Origin: an uncultured Lachnospiraceae bacterium
GTDB lineage: Bacteria > Bacillota > Clostridia > Lachnospirales > Lachnospiraceae
Length of the DNA stretch: 24,494 nucleotides
Reading direction: 5' to 3'
Assembly (NCBI GenBank): GCA_910588775.1
Contig: CAJURH010000033.1
Coordinates: 1 to 24,494, forward strand
In this document: positions 15,283-21,437 of the stretch, piece by piece
How positions within the stretch are numbered: the stretch's first letter is position 1
How the letters are laid out: every line of letters starts with the position of its first letter
The notes under the pieces: model-generated
Told to the model about the DNA's origin: nothing
What the model saw: only the letters and a program-made list of their open reading frames with translations
Database searches by the model: none
Translations under genes and position numbers: made by a program

Positions 15283-16629
15283 TTATTTTTGAGGGTTAAT
15301 CTTTTTCTTGAGGATTTCAATGGTATTTTGTGTAGTGGGAGATTTTTGCATCTCTTTTTCTATCTTTTCGATGCCATGCATTACTGTGGTATGATCTCGG
15401 TTGCCTATATGTTTGCCAATCATTTTCAAGGCAGTGTCCGTCATGTCTCTGCAAAGGTACATGGCGATCTGGCGGGGGAAAACAATCCGGGAGCTTCTCT
15501 TGTTGCTTAAAATGTCTTCAACGGGTATGTCAAAATGTTCAGAAACTACATTAATTATGTATTCTGGCGTTACGGCCCGTTTGTCATCTGGAGAGATAAT
15601 ATCTTGCAACACTTGTTCGGCCAGTTCCAAGGTTACTTCCCTTTTTTCAAGGTTGGCAAAAGCCATTACCTTATTTAAAGCGCCTTCCAGTTCCCGTATG
15701 TTGGATTTCACATTTGTTGCAATGTATTTAATCACTTCTTCATCTAGGTTGTACCCGTCCAGTTCTTCTTTTTTCCTTAAGATTGCCATACGCGTTTCAT
15801 AATCAGGTGTGGATATGTCTGCGATTAATCCCCATTCAAATCTGGACCGAATTCGATCTTCCAGAATTTCCATATCTTTTGGTGGCTTATCTGAGGAAAT
15901 GACAATCTGTTTTTTGGCGCTGTGGAGAGCGTTGAAAGTGTGGAAAAATTCTTCCTGTGTGGATTCTTTACCTATGATGAATTGAACGTCGTCAATTAAG
16001 AGTACGTCAATGTTCCGGTATTTTTCGCGAAATTTGGTCATAGCCGTGTTGTTGCCATTACGGATGGATTCAATTAGTTCATTGGTAAATTCTTCGCTGG
16101 TTACGTATAAAACACGGCTTTGGGGGGATGCGTTTATCACAAAATGGGCGATGGAATGCATTAGATGCGTTTTGCCAAGTCCCACGCCTCCGTAGATAAA
16201 AAGTGGATTATAAATTTCACCAGGAGATTCGGCGGCGGCAAGGGAAGCGGCATGAGCGAATTTGTTGTTACTCCCCACCACAAAGGTGTCGAAAGTATAT
16301 TTTGGATTCAGCCGTGCCTCTTCTAATCGTGTGGCGCTGGCGTCTTGATTTGTGAGAGGTTTGGCAGCCACGTCCTCTTCCAGGATAAATTTTACTTTGC
16401 AGTCCATAATGCCCGTAGCTTCCCCGATGGCCACCTGTAGGGGAAGGGTGTATTTTTTGCTGATATATTTTAACGCGGCCTGCTCGGTGACAACGATAGT
16501 TACAATGTTGCCGTCCACACTATGCACTTTCAAGGGTAATAGCCATGTGTTAAAAGAAACATCAGACATTTCGTGTTCTGTTTTTACAATTTTCAGTATC
16601 TCGTCCCATTTTTCCTGTATCATGTTCAT
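15283..16629 (-). CDS. dnaA: Chromosomal replication initiator protein DnaA
   Basis: The AAA+ initiator that binds DnaA boxes, melts the origin and loads helicase. The ATG at 16629 (448 residues, MNMIQEKWDEILK) has GGAGA 7 bases upstream. The open frame continues to a TTG at 16635 that sits on the ribosome site and is rejected. Domain I is about residues 1-85, with a variable linker to about 105. The AAA+ core has Walker A GGVGLGKTH (147-155) and Walker B VLLIDDVQF (209-217), with the arginine-finger region EDRIRSRFEWG. The C-terminal helix-turn-helix has the box-binding motif GNRDHTTVMHGIEKI. Boxes in its own upstream region imply autoregulation. It is the first gene of the left arm. Confidence 0.98.
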   Translation of the reverse strand: MNMIQEKWDEILKIVKTEHEMSDVSFNTWLLPLKVHSVDGNIVTIVVTEQAALKYISKKYTLPLQVAIGEATGIMDCKVKFILEEDVAAKPLTNQDASATRLEEARLNPKYTFDTFVVGSNNKFAHAASLAAAESPGEIYNPLFIYGGVGLGKTHLMHSIAHFVINASPQSRVLYVTSEEFTNELIESIRNGNNTAMTKFREKYRNIDVLLIDDVQFIIGKESTQEEFFHTFNALHSAKKQIVISSDKPPKDMEILEDRIRSRFEWGLIADISTPDYETRMAILRKKEELDGYNLDEEVIKYIATNVKSNIRELEGALNKVMAFANLEKREVTLELAEQVLQDIISPDDKRAVTPEYIINVVSEHFDIPVEDILSNKRSSRIVFPRQIAMYLCRDMTDTALKMIGKHIGNRDHTTVMHGIEKIEKEMQKSPTTQNTIEILKKKINPQK

Positions 16630-16664
16630 AACCAACTCTCCAATTCTTTTTTTACATCTTCCAT

Positions 16665-16691
16665 ATTATAATAAATAAGAGTTTTTCGCAA
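16665..16691 (-). promoter_or_regulatory. Predicted dnaA promoter
   Basis: A minus-strand -10 TATAAT (16665-16670) has a -35-like TTGCGA (16686-16691) at 15-base spacing. The start site would be near 16658, about 30 bases before the ATG. Immediately upstream of the -35 lie a perfect palindrome and a GTTACC direct repeat. Confidence 0.55.
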
Positions 16692-16694
16692 TGA

Positions 16695-16726
16695 CTAAAT
16701 ATTTAGGCGGTTACCATAATGTTACC
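16695..16726. promoter_or_regulatory. Possible operator region upstream of the dnaA promoter
   Basis: A perfect 12-base palindrome CTAAATATTTAG (16695-16706) lies next to two direct copies of GTTACC (16710-16715 and 16721-16726) spaced 11 bases, one helical turn. They are not DnaA boxes. The position just upstream of the -35 suggests a binding site for another regulator. I do not recognise the protein. Confidence 0.35.
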
Positions 16727-16835
16727 AAATTATTAAAAATGTGTATAAATAGTATGAATGTTGAAATGGCTTATTTAAAGGATTTTCTTGTAGATATGTG
16801 TATGAAAATCGGGTTTTTACACGAAAAAAATATAG

Positions 16836-16867
16836 TTATCCACAAGTTATCCACATTTTGTGGATAA
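16836..16867. repeat. Three clustered perfect DnaA boxes
   Basis: TTATCCACA at 16836-16844 and 16847-16855 on the plus strand, and its complement TGTGGATAA at 16859-16867. This is the densest DnaA-binding site in the window, about 50 bases upstream of the rpmH -35 and about 165 bases upstream of the dnaA -10. Confidence 0.93.
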
Positions 16868-16915
16868 TGTTACGTAAACTGTGGTGGAACAATCTATCTT
16901 TTTGAGGATTTCCGC

Positions 16916-16944
16916 TTGACGAATGGCTTATTTATGCATATAAT
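16916..16944 (+). promoter_or_regulatory. rpmH promoter
   Basis: -35 TTGACG (16916-16921), a 17-base spacer and a perfect -10 TATAAT (16939-16944). This is the strongest promoter seen in the window, as expected for a ribosomal protein gene. The leader is about 40 bases. Confidence 0.88.
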
Positions 16945-16989
16945 TGAAATGATATTTTTCAAACTTTGCGGTAAAGGAGGTGTCTGATT

Positions 16990-17124
16990 ATGAAAATGAC
17001 GTTTCAGCCGAAAAAAAGACATAGAGCTAAAGTCCATGGCTTTCGGGCGAGAATGAGCACAAAAGGCGGTCGTAAGGTATTAGCTGCCAGAAGATTAAAA
17101 GGGAGAAAGAAATTATCCGCATAA
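16990..17124 (+). CDS. rpmH: 50S ribosomal protein L34
   Basis: A 44-residue, strongly basic protein of the large ribosomal subunit. It starts MKMTFQPKKRHRAKVHGF, continues RARMSTKGGRKVLAARR and ends GRKKLSA, the standard L34 pattern at normal length. A near-perfect AAAGGAGGTG ribosome site lies 8 bases before the ATG. It is the first gene of the right arm, next to oriC, and has a consensus promoter. A terminator overlaps its stop codon, so much of its transcript should end before rnpA, which fits the need for far more L34 than RnpA. Confidence 0.98.
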   Translation: MKMTFQPKKRHRAKVHGFRARMSTKGGRKVLAARRLKGRKKLSA

Positions 17125-17147
17125 GACCGCATAACTGTGGTCTTTTC
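17123..17147 (+). terminator. Intrinsic terminator overlapping the rpmH stop
   Basis: An 8-bp stem with one G-U pair (AAGACCGC with GTGGTCTT, arms 17123-17130 and 17137-17144), a 6-base loop and then TTCTTC. It begins inside the rpmH stop codon and would attenuate transcription into rnpA-yidD-yidC-jag. Confidence 0.75.
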
Positions 17148-17158
17148 TTCTATGTAAG

Positions 17159-17236
17159 TCTAGAGTTTGTTTGAGGGTTATTTCAAGCATGCTCTAGATT
17201 ACGTTTGTGCGGATGCAGATATTTATTGAATATCTG
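17159..17236 (+). promoter_or_regulatory. Structured leader of rnpA (two inverted repeats)
   Basis: TCTAGAG/CTCTAGA (17159-17165 and 17192-17198) encloses 26 bases. CAGATATT/AATATCTG (17216-17223 and 17229-17236) forms a perfect 8-bp stem with a 5-base loop ending 15 bases before the rnpA ATG. The second hairpin abuts the weak ribosome site and could affect translation. I do not recognise a known riboswitch. Confidence 0.4.
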
Positions 17237-17251
17237 TGTGGGGATTTTATT

Positions 17252-17599
17252 ATGGATTATTCGGAATCGTTGAGAAAGAACAAGGATTTCCAGAAGGTTT
17301 ACCGGCAGGGGGCGTCTTATGCCAATCGTCTGCTGGTGATGTATGTTTTTGACAATGCCACAGATAGGAACCGTCTGGGCATTTCGGTGAGTAAAAAGGT
17401 TGGAAACAGTGTGGTCCGTCACAGAGTTACCAGGTTGATTCGGGAAAGTTATCGGTTAAATGAAAATTGTTTTCAAAGAGGATTGGATATTGTTGTTGTC
17501 GCCAGGGTGCAGGCAAAGGAGAAGAGTTATTGGGATTTGGAAAGTGCGTTGATACATCTGGGAAATATGCATCATATTATAATAGGTAAGAAATGGTGA
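17252..17599 (+). CDS. rnpA: Ribonuclease P protein component
   Basis: The protein partner of RNase P RNA, which trims the 5' leader of pre-tRNAs. The ATG at 17252 gives 115 residues starting MDYSESLRKNKDFQKVYRQG, matching family length. The open frame extends to a GTG at 17207 but the extra 15 residues are not family sequence. The conserved RNA-binding motif is GISVSKKVGNSVVRHRVTR (about 43-61), with the arginine-rich helix in its usual place; the family's usual N in VVRNR is H here. The ribosome site is weak (GGGGA) and sits next to a hairpin. The last codons overlap yidD by 7 bases. Confidence 0.96.
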   Translation: MDYSESLRKNKDFQKVYRQGASYANRLLVMYVFDNATDRNRLGISVSKKVGNSVVRHRVTRLIRESYRLNENCFQRGLDIVVVARVQAKEKSYWDLESALIHLGNMHHIIIGKKW

Positions 17600-17805
17600 A
17601 AAGATTATTAATTCGGTCCATTCAGTTTTATCAAAAGTATGTATCACCTGTGAAACTCACGAAATGTCCTTATTTTCCCAGTTGTTCCAGGTACGGGATA
17701 GAGGCTATTGAAAAATATGGGGCATTTAAGGGAGGAGTGTTGACGGTATGGAGGATTTTGCGGTGCAATCCTTTCTCAAAAGGCGGGTATGACCCGGTGC
17801 CGTAA
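17593..17805 (+). CDS. yidD: Membrane protein insertion efficiency factor YidD
   Basis: A 70-residue protein that assists insertion of membrane proteins, usually encoded between rnpA and yidC as here. The signature is complete: IRSIQFYQKYVSP (about 7-19), the cysteine pattern CPYFPSCSRYGIEAIEKYG (about 25-43), then GGVLTVWRILRCNPFSKGGYDPVP at the end. The N-terminal amphipathic helix is thought to bind the inner face of the membrane. The ATG at 17593 overlaps the rnpA stop, so translation is probably coupled. A small hairpin TGCCG-TAAA-CGGCA (17798-17811) overlaps the yidD stop codon and has no T run. Confidence 0.95.
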   Translation: MVKRLLIRSIQFYQKYVSPVKLTKCPYFPSCSRYGIEAIEKYGAFKGGVLTVWRILRCNPFSKGGYDPVP

Positions 17806-17840
17806 ACGGCATTTAGAAAATTACCAGGAGGAAATTGATT

Positions 17841-19100
17841 TTGTTTATTTTAGCTACGAAGAGCAGTGTGCCAATATTAGGCCAGATAGCTTATATATTG
17901 GGCTGTCTGATGGATGGGATATTCAAGTTTTTGGACAAGTTTTTCGGAATTGAAAATATTGGCCTGTGTATCATTATTTTTACTCTGATTGTCTACCTGT
18001 TAATGACGCCCCTCCAGATCAAACAGCAGAAGTTTTCGAAGATGTCTGCAGTCATGAACCCTGAATTGCAGGCGATTCAAAAAAAGTATAAGGATAAAAG
18101 AGATCAGATCTCTATGCAGAAAATGCAGGAAGAAACATCTATGGTGTATCAGAAATATGGCGTGTCTCCTACGGGGAGTTGTTTGCAGCTTTTGATTCAG
18201 ATGCCCATTTTGTTATCTCTTTACCAGGTTATTTACAGGATACCTGCATATGTGAGCAGCGCTAGATCTGTATTTACAGATGTAGTTGATAAAATTGTAC
18301 ATGTAAATGGATATACAGAGATTTTGCAGAAATTTCTGGAAGATAATAAGATTAATCAGGTAAGTTTGGTTTTAGAAAACGATGTGGCGACCAGGGAATC
18401 AGTGATTGATGTCCTGTATAAACTTTCGCCCTCTCAATGGCAAGAATTTGCAGATATTGATAAGTTTTCCACATTCTCAAGCACCATTGATTCAACGGCG
18501 GCGAACTTGTCTGGAATGCAGATTTTTTTGGGATTAAACATTGCAGATACTCCATGGGATATTATTAAAAGCGCATTTGCGGCCGGGAGCATATTGCTTG
18601 TCATTGGAGCGGTCTTGATCCCGTTGTTAGCATGGTTTACCCAATGGCTGAACTATCGCCTGATGCCCCAGGTTTCCACGGATGATGCAGAAAACAGCAT
18701 GGCCAGCACAATGAAAACGATGAATACGTTTATGCCTATTTTCTCAGCAGTTATGTGTTTTTCTTTTCAGGTTGGTATTGGAATTTACTGGATCGCCGGA
18801 GCTGTGCTGCGGGGATTGCAGATGTTGTTGATTAATCGCCATATCCGTAAAATGGACATTGATGATTTGATTAAGAAGAATATGGATAAAGCTGCAAAGA
18901 GGAGGGAGAAAGCAGGGCTTCCGCCTCAGAAGATTACGAATCAGGCGCACCAGAGTGTGAGAAATCTTGAGAAAGAAACAGGCTCTTTAGCAAATAAAAA
19001 AGTAGATATTCCGCAAAATAATCATCCGAAACCAGGAAGCATTGCAGCGAAAGCAAATATGGTTAAGCAGTTTGACGAAAGAAATAAAAAGAAAAAATAG
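17841..19100 (+). CDS. yidC: Membrane protein insertase YidC (Oxa1 family)
   Basis: Inserts and folds membrane proteins in the cytoplasmic membrane, with or without Sec. It uses a TTG start. TTG at 17841 (419 residues) lies 9 bases after AGGAGG; TTG at 17835 is only 3 bases away. As in other Gram-positive YidCs there is no large external P1 domain. Membrane segments lie at about 38-58, 112-132, 240-262 and 300-330. SPTGSCLQLLIQMPILLSLYQVIYRI is the classic core. A long extracytoplasmic insert of about 90 residues follows it, and the tail is lysine-rich. The TM1 motif reads TLIVYLLMTPL, with Tyr52 where E. coli and Bacillus have the groove Arg. It is followed by jag. Confidence 0.96.
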   Translation: MFILATKSSVPILGQIAYILGCLMDGIFKFLDKFFGIENIGLCIIIFTLIVYLLMTPLQIKQQKFSKMSAVMNPELQAIQKKYKDKRDQISMQKMQEETSMVYQKYGVSPTGSCLQLLIQMPILLSLYQVIYRIPAYVSSARSVFTDVVDKIVHVNGYTEILQKFLEDNKINQVSLVLENDVATRESVIDVLYKLSPSQWQEFADIDKFSTFSSTIDSTAANLSGMQIFLGLNIADTPWDIIKSAFAAGSILLVIGAVLIPLLAWFTQWLNYRLMPQVSTDDAENSMASTMKTMNTFMPIFSAVMCFSFQVGIGIYWIAGAVLRGLQMLLINRHIRKMDIDDLIKKNMDKAAKRREKAGLPPQKITNQAHQSVRNLEKETGSLANKKVDIPQNNHPKPGSIAAKANMVKQFDERNKKKK

Positions 19101-19136
19101 GTATGTGGAATAGGTTGGTATAGAGTGGGAGGATGG

Positions 19137-19982
19137 ATGAGAGCGATGGATTATATTGAAATATCTGGCAAAACAAAAGAAGAGGCTATTATTAAAGCGT
19201 CTATGCAGTTAGAAACTCCCAGTGACGAGCTGGATATTCAAGTTGTTAGTGAAGGAAGTAAAGGGTTCTTGGGATTTGGCAGCAAACCTTTTGTAATCAG
19301 AGCCAGTAAGAAAGAAGCGGAAAAGGAGATACAGACAGAAGAGAGATCGGCTGTTGAGGATGAGGAGAAGGTTGAACCAGAGAAAGTAGAAAATCAGCAG
19401 ATAGGTGAACAGCAGCGAGAAGAAAAAAGTGCAGAACAAACAATGCCAGCAAAAGACAGAACCAGAGAATATAGAAGAAGGGAAAACCGCCAGATTGAGG
19501 TAATCACAGATGAAGCACAGATAGAAGAAGTTAAGAAACGGGCCGAAGAGTTCTTATCCCAAGTTTTTGAGGCTATGGGGATTGAAGTTCACATGGAATC
19601 CGTATATAATAGTACAGATGGCAGTCTTTGCATTGATTTCTCAGGAGAAAATATGGGCGTCTTGATTGGTAAAAGAGGACAAACCTTGGATTCTCTACAG
19701 TATCTTACAGGGCTTGTATTGAATAAAGGCGCCAATGTATATGTGAAAGTGAAACTGGATACAGAGAACTATCGTGCCAGACGGCGGGAGACTCTGGAGA
19801 ATTTGGCCAGAGGTATCGCGTACAAAGTCAGGAAGACTAAGAAATCTGTTGTGTTGGAACCGATGAATCCTTACGAGAGAAGAATCATACATTCAACTTT
19901 GCAGGGAAATCGTAATGTGGAAACTTTTAGTGAAGGGGAAGAACCCTATCGTCATATTGTTGTAAAGCCAAAAGGCAGATAA
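19137..19982 (+). CDS. jag: RNA-binding protein Jag (KhpB/EloR)
   Basis: A single-stranded nucleic acid-binding protein of about 281 residues that in streptococci pairs with KhpA to control cell elongation. An N-terminal Jag domain (about 4-56, KTKEEAIIKASMQL and GSKGFLGFGSKP) is followed by a Glu/Lys/Arg-rich linker (about 60-120). A KH domain follows with the IGKRGQTLDSL loop (about 177-187), then an R3H domain with ERRIIHSTLQ, whose R-x3-H is near 248-252. The start is uncertain. GGAGG lies 4 bases before the ATG at 19137 and 13 bases before the ATG at 19146, where the family sequence (MDYIEISGKT) begins. A GTG at 19125 lies on the ribosome site. It sits just after yidC. Confidence 0.94.
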   Translation: MRAMDYIEISGKTKEEAIIKASMQLETPSDELDIQVVSEGSKGFLGFGSKPFVIRASKKEAEKEIQTEERSAVEDEEKVEPEKVENQQIGEQQREEKSAEQTMPAKDRTREYRRRENRQIEVITDEAQIEEVKKRAEEFLSQVFEAMGIEVHMESVYNSTDGSLCIDFSGENMGVLIGKRGQTLDSLQYLTGLVLNKGANVYVKVKLDTENYRARRRETLENLARGIAYKVRKTKKSVVLEPMNPYERRIIHSTLQGNRNVETFSEGEEPYRHIVVKPKGR

Positions 19983-19990
19983 AAGAAATC

Positions 19991-20027
19991 AGCCCTCACT
20001 ATGTAGTAATAGTGGCGGCTGTTTTTT
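19991..20027 (+). terminator. Intrinsic terminator between jag and mnmE
   Basis: Two stacked stems, AGCC/GGCT (19991-19994 with 20017-20020) and CACTA/TAGTG (19997-20001 with 20010-20014), are separated by a 2x2 internal loop. A run of six T residues follows. Only about 12 bases separate the T run from the mnmE start, so no mnmE promoter fits after it. Confidence 0.75.
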
Positions 20028-20039
20028 ATAGGAGAGAAT

Positions 20040-21413
20040 ATGTATAAGGATACTATTGCGGCAATTTCTACTGCGGTGAGCGCTTCTGGAATTGGCATTA
20101 TACGTTTGAGCGGATCTCAGGCATTGGAAATAGCGGATCGGATATATAGAAGTAAAGTTAATAAAAAGTTACAAAATGTTCCTACACACACCATACACTA
20201 TGGATATATATACGATAATGATGAGGTTGTGGATGAAGTATTGGTGATGGTGATGCGTGAACCCCGGACTTTCACAGGGGAGGATACGGTAGAGATAGAT
20301 TGTCATGGTGGCATTTATGCTATGAAGAAAGTTCTGGATACAGTATTGAGAAATGGAGCTAGAATTGCGGAACCAGGAGAATTTACAAAGAGGGCTTTTC
20401 TGAACGGAAGGTTAGATCTATCCCAGGCAGAAGCTGTTATGGACATCATACAGTCAAAGAACCGTTATGCGCTGAGAAATTCCATTCAGCAATTAAAAGG
20501 CTCTGTGAAAATTAGAATTGAAGAAATTCGTAAGATAATTTTGCATGAAATAGCCTATATAGAGTCGGCCTTGGACGATCCGGAGCATATATCTTTGGAC
20601 GGGTATGGAGAACATTTAAGAGAAACGGTGGAAGAACAGCAGAAAGGAATTCAGAGGCTTTTATCCACAGTTTCCAATGGTAAAATTATTCAGGAAGGAA
20701 TACGCACGGTTATATTGGGAAAACCCAATGCCGGGAAATCTTCTCTCCTAAATGTATTGGTAGGAGAGGACCGAGCTATTGTCACTGAGATTGCCGGGAC
20801 TACCAGAGATGTCCTGGAAGAGTATATTCATTTTGGCGGTGCGGCTTTGAAAATCGTAGATACAGCTGGTATTCGAGACACTTCCGATATCGTGGAAAGC
20901 ATTGGCGTGGATAAGGCCAAGGAACAGGCGGAACGGGCGGATTTTATCTTATATGTGGTAGATGGGTCCGTGCCATTGGATGAAAATGATTATCATATTA
21001 TAGATATGATACAGGATAGACAGGCAGTGGTCTTGTTAAATAAAATGGATTTGCCGGCTAAGGTGCAGGCGAAGCAGTTAGAGGGTCTGACGGGGAAAAC
21101 CGTTATTTCTGTGTCTGCTAGGAATGAATCAGGTTTTGATAAATTGGAGTCTTGTATTTCCTCCATGTTTTTTCAGGGAAAATTGGACTTGCCAGAAGAC
21201 ATCTATATTACGAATCTGAGGCATCAGGGATTGTTGGAGGATGCATTAGAAAGTTTGAGACAGGTGGAAGTCAGTCTGGATGCTGGTATGCCGGAAGATT
21301 TTTATTCTATTGATTTGATGAATGCGTACGAAGCCTTGGGATCTATTCTGGGTGAAGCGGTTGATGAGGATGTAATTCATGAAATATTTGAGAATTTTTG
21401 TGTTGGAAAATAA
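20040..21413 (+). CDS. mnmE: tRNA uridine-5-carboxymethylaminomethyl(34) synthesis GTPase
   Basis: With MnmG, this GTPase adds a carboxymethylaminomethyl-type group at the wobble uridine of certain tRNAs, using tetrahydrofolate-bound carbon. The 457-residue protein has the N-terminal folate-binding domain (about 1-118, SASGIGIIRLSG and REPRTFTGEDTVEID), a helical domain, and an inserted G domain (about 220-375). G1 is GKPNAGKS (227-234), G3 DTAGIRD (274-280) and G4 NKMD. The invariant C-terminal CVGK carries the catalytic cysteine. AGGAGA lies 5 bases before the ATG. It is followed by mnmG 24 bases later; the two work as a complex. A perfect DnaA-box sequence lies inside the gene at 20661. 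Confidence 0.98.
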   Translation: MYKDTIAAISTAVSASGIGIIRLSGSQALEIADRIYRSKVNKKLQNVPTHTIHYGYIYDNDEVVDEVLVMVMREPRTFTGEDTVEIDCHGGIYAMKKVLDTVLRNGARIAEPGEFTKRAFLNGRLDLSQAEAVMDIIQSKNRYALRNSIQQLKGSVKIRIEEIRKIILHEIAYIESALDDPEHISLDGYGEHLRETVEEQQKGIQRLLSTVSNGKIIQEGIRTVILGKPNAGKSSLLNVLVGEDRAIVTEIAGTTRDVLEEYIHFGGAALKIVDTAGIRDTSDIVESIGVDKAKEQAERADFILYVVDGSVPLDENDYHIIDMIQDRQAVVLLNKMDLPAKVQAKQLEGLTGKTVISVSARNESGFDKLESCISSMFFQGKLDLPEDIYITNLRHQGLLEDALESLRQVEVSLDAGMPEDFYSIDLMNAYEALGSILGEAVDEDVIHEIFENFCVGK

Positions 21414-21437
21414 TTTCGATGCAGATGGGAGGAAAAG

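Larger units (their letters stand above)
16630..16989. other. oriC, DnaA-box cluster region between dnaA and rpmH
   Basis: This 360-base non-coding interval is where the two replication arms diverge. Perfect TTATNCACA boxes lie at 16836-16844 (+), 16847-16855 (+), 16859-16867 (-) and 16740-16748 (-); an 8/9 site lies at 16797-16805 (-). The first pair is a direct repeat with 11-base spacing, one helical turn. The second and third face each other across 3 bases. The interval also holds the dnaA promoter, the rpmH promoter, a 12-base palindrome and a repeated GTTACC. No coding frame in it looks real. Confidence 0.92.

Noticed and set aside
17798..17811. Hairpin TGCCG-TAAA-CGGCA at the yidD stop as a terminator.
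   Set aside because: The stem is only 5-6 bp and no T run follows; yidC comes right after with a strong ribosome site.
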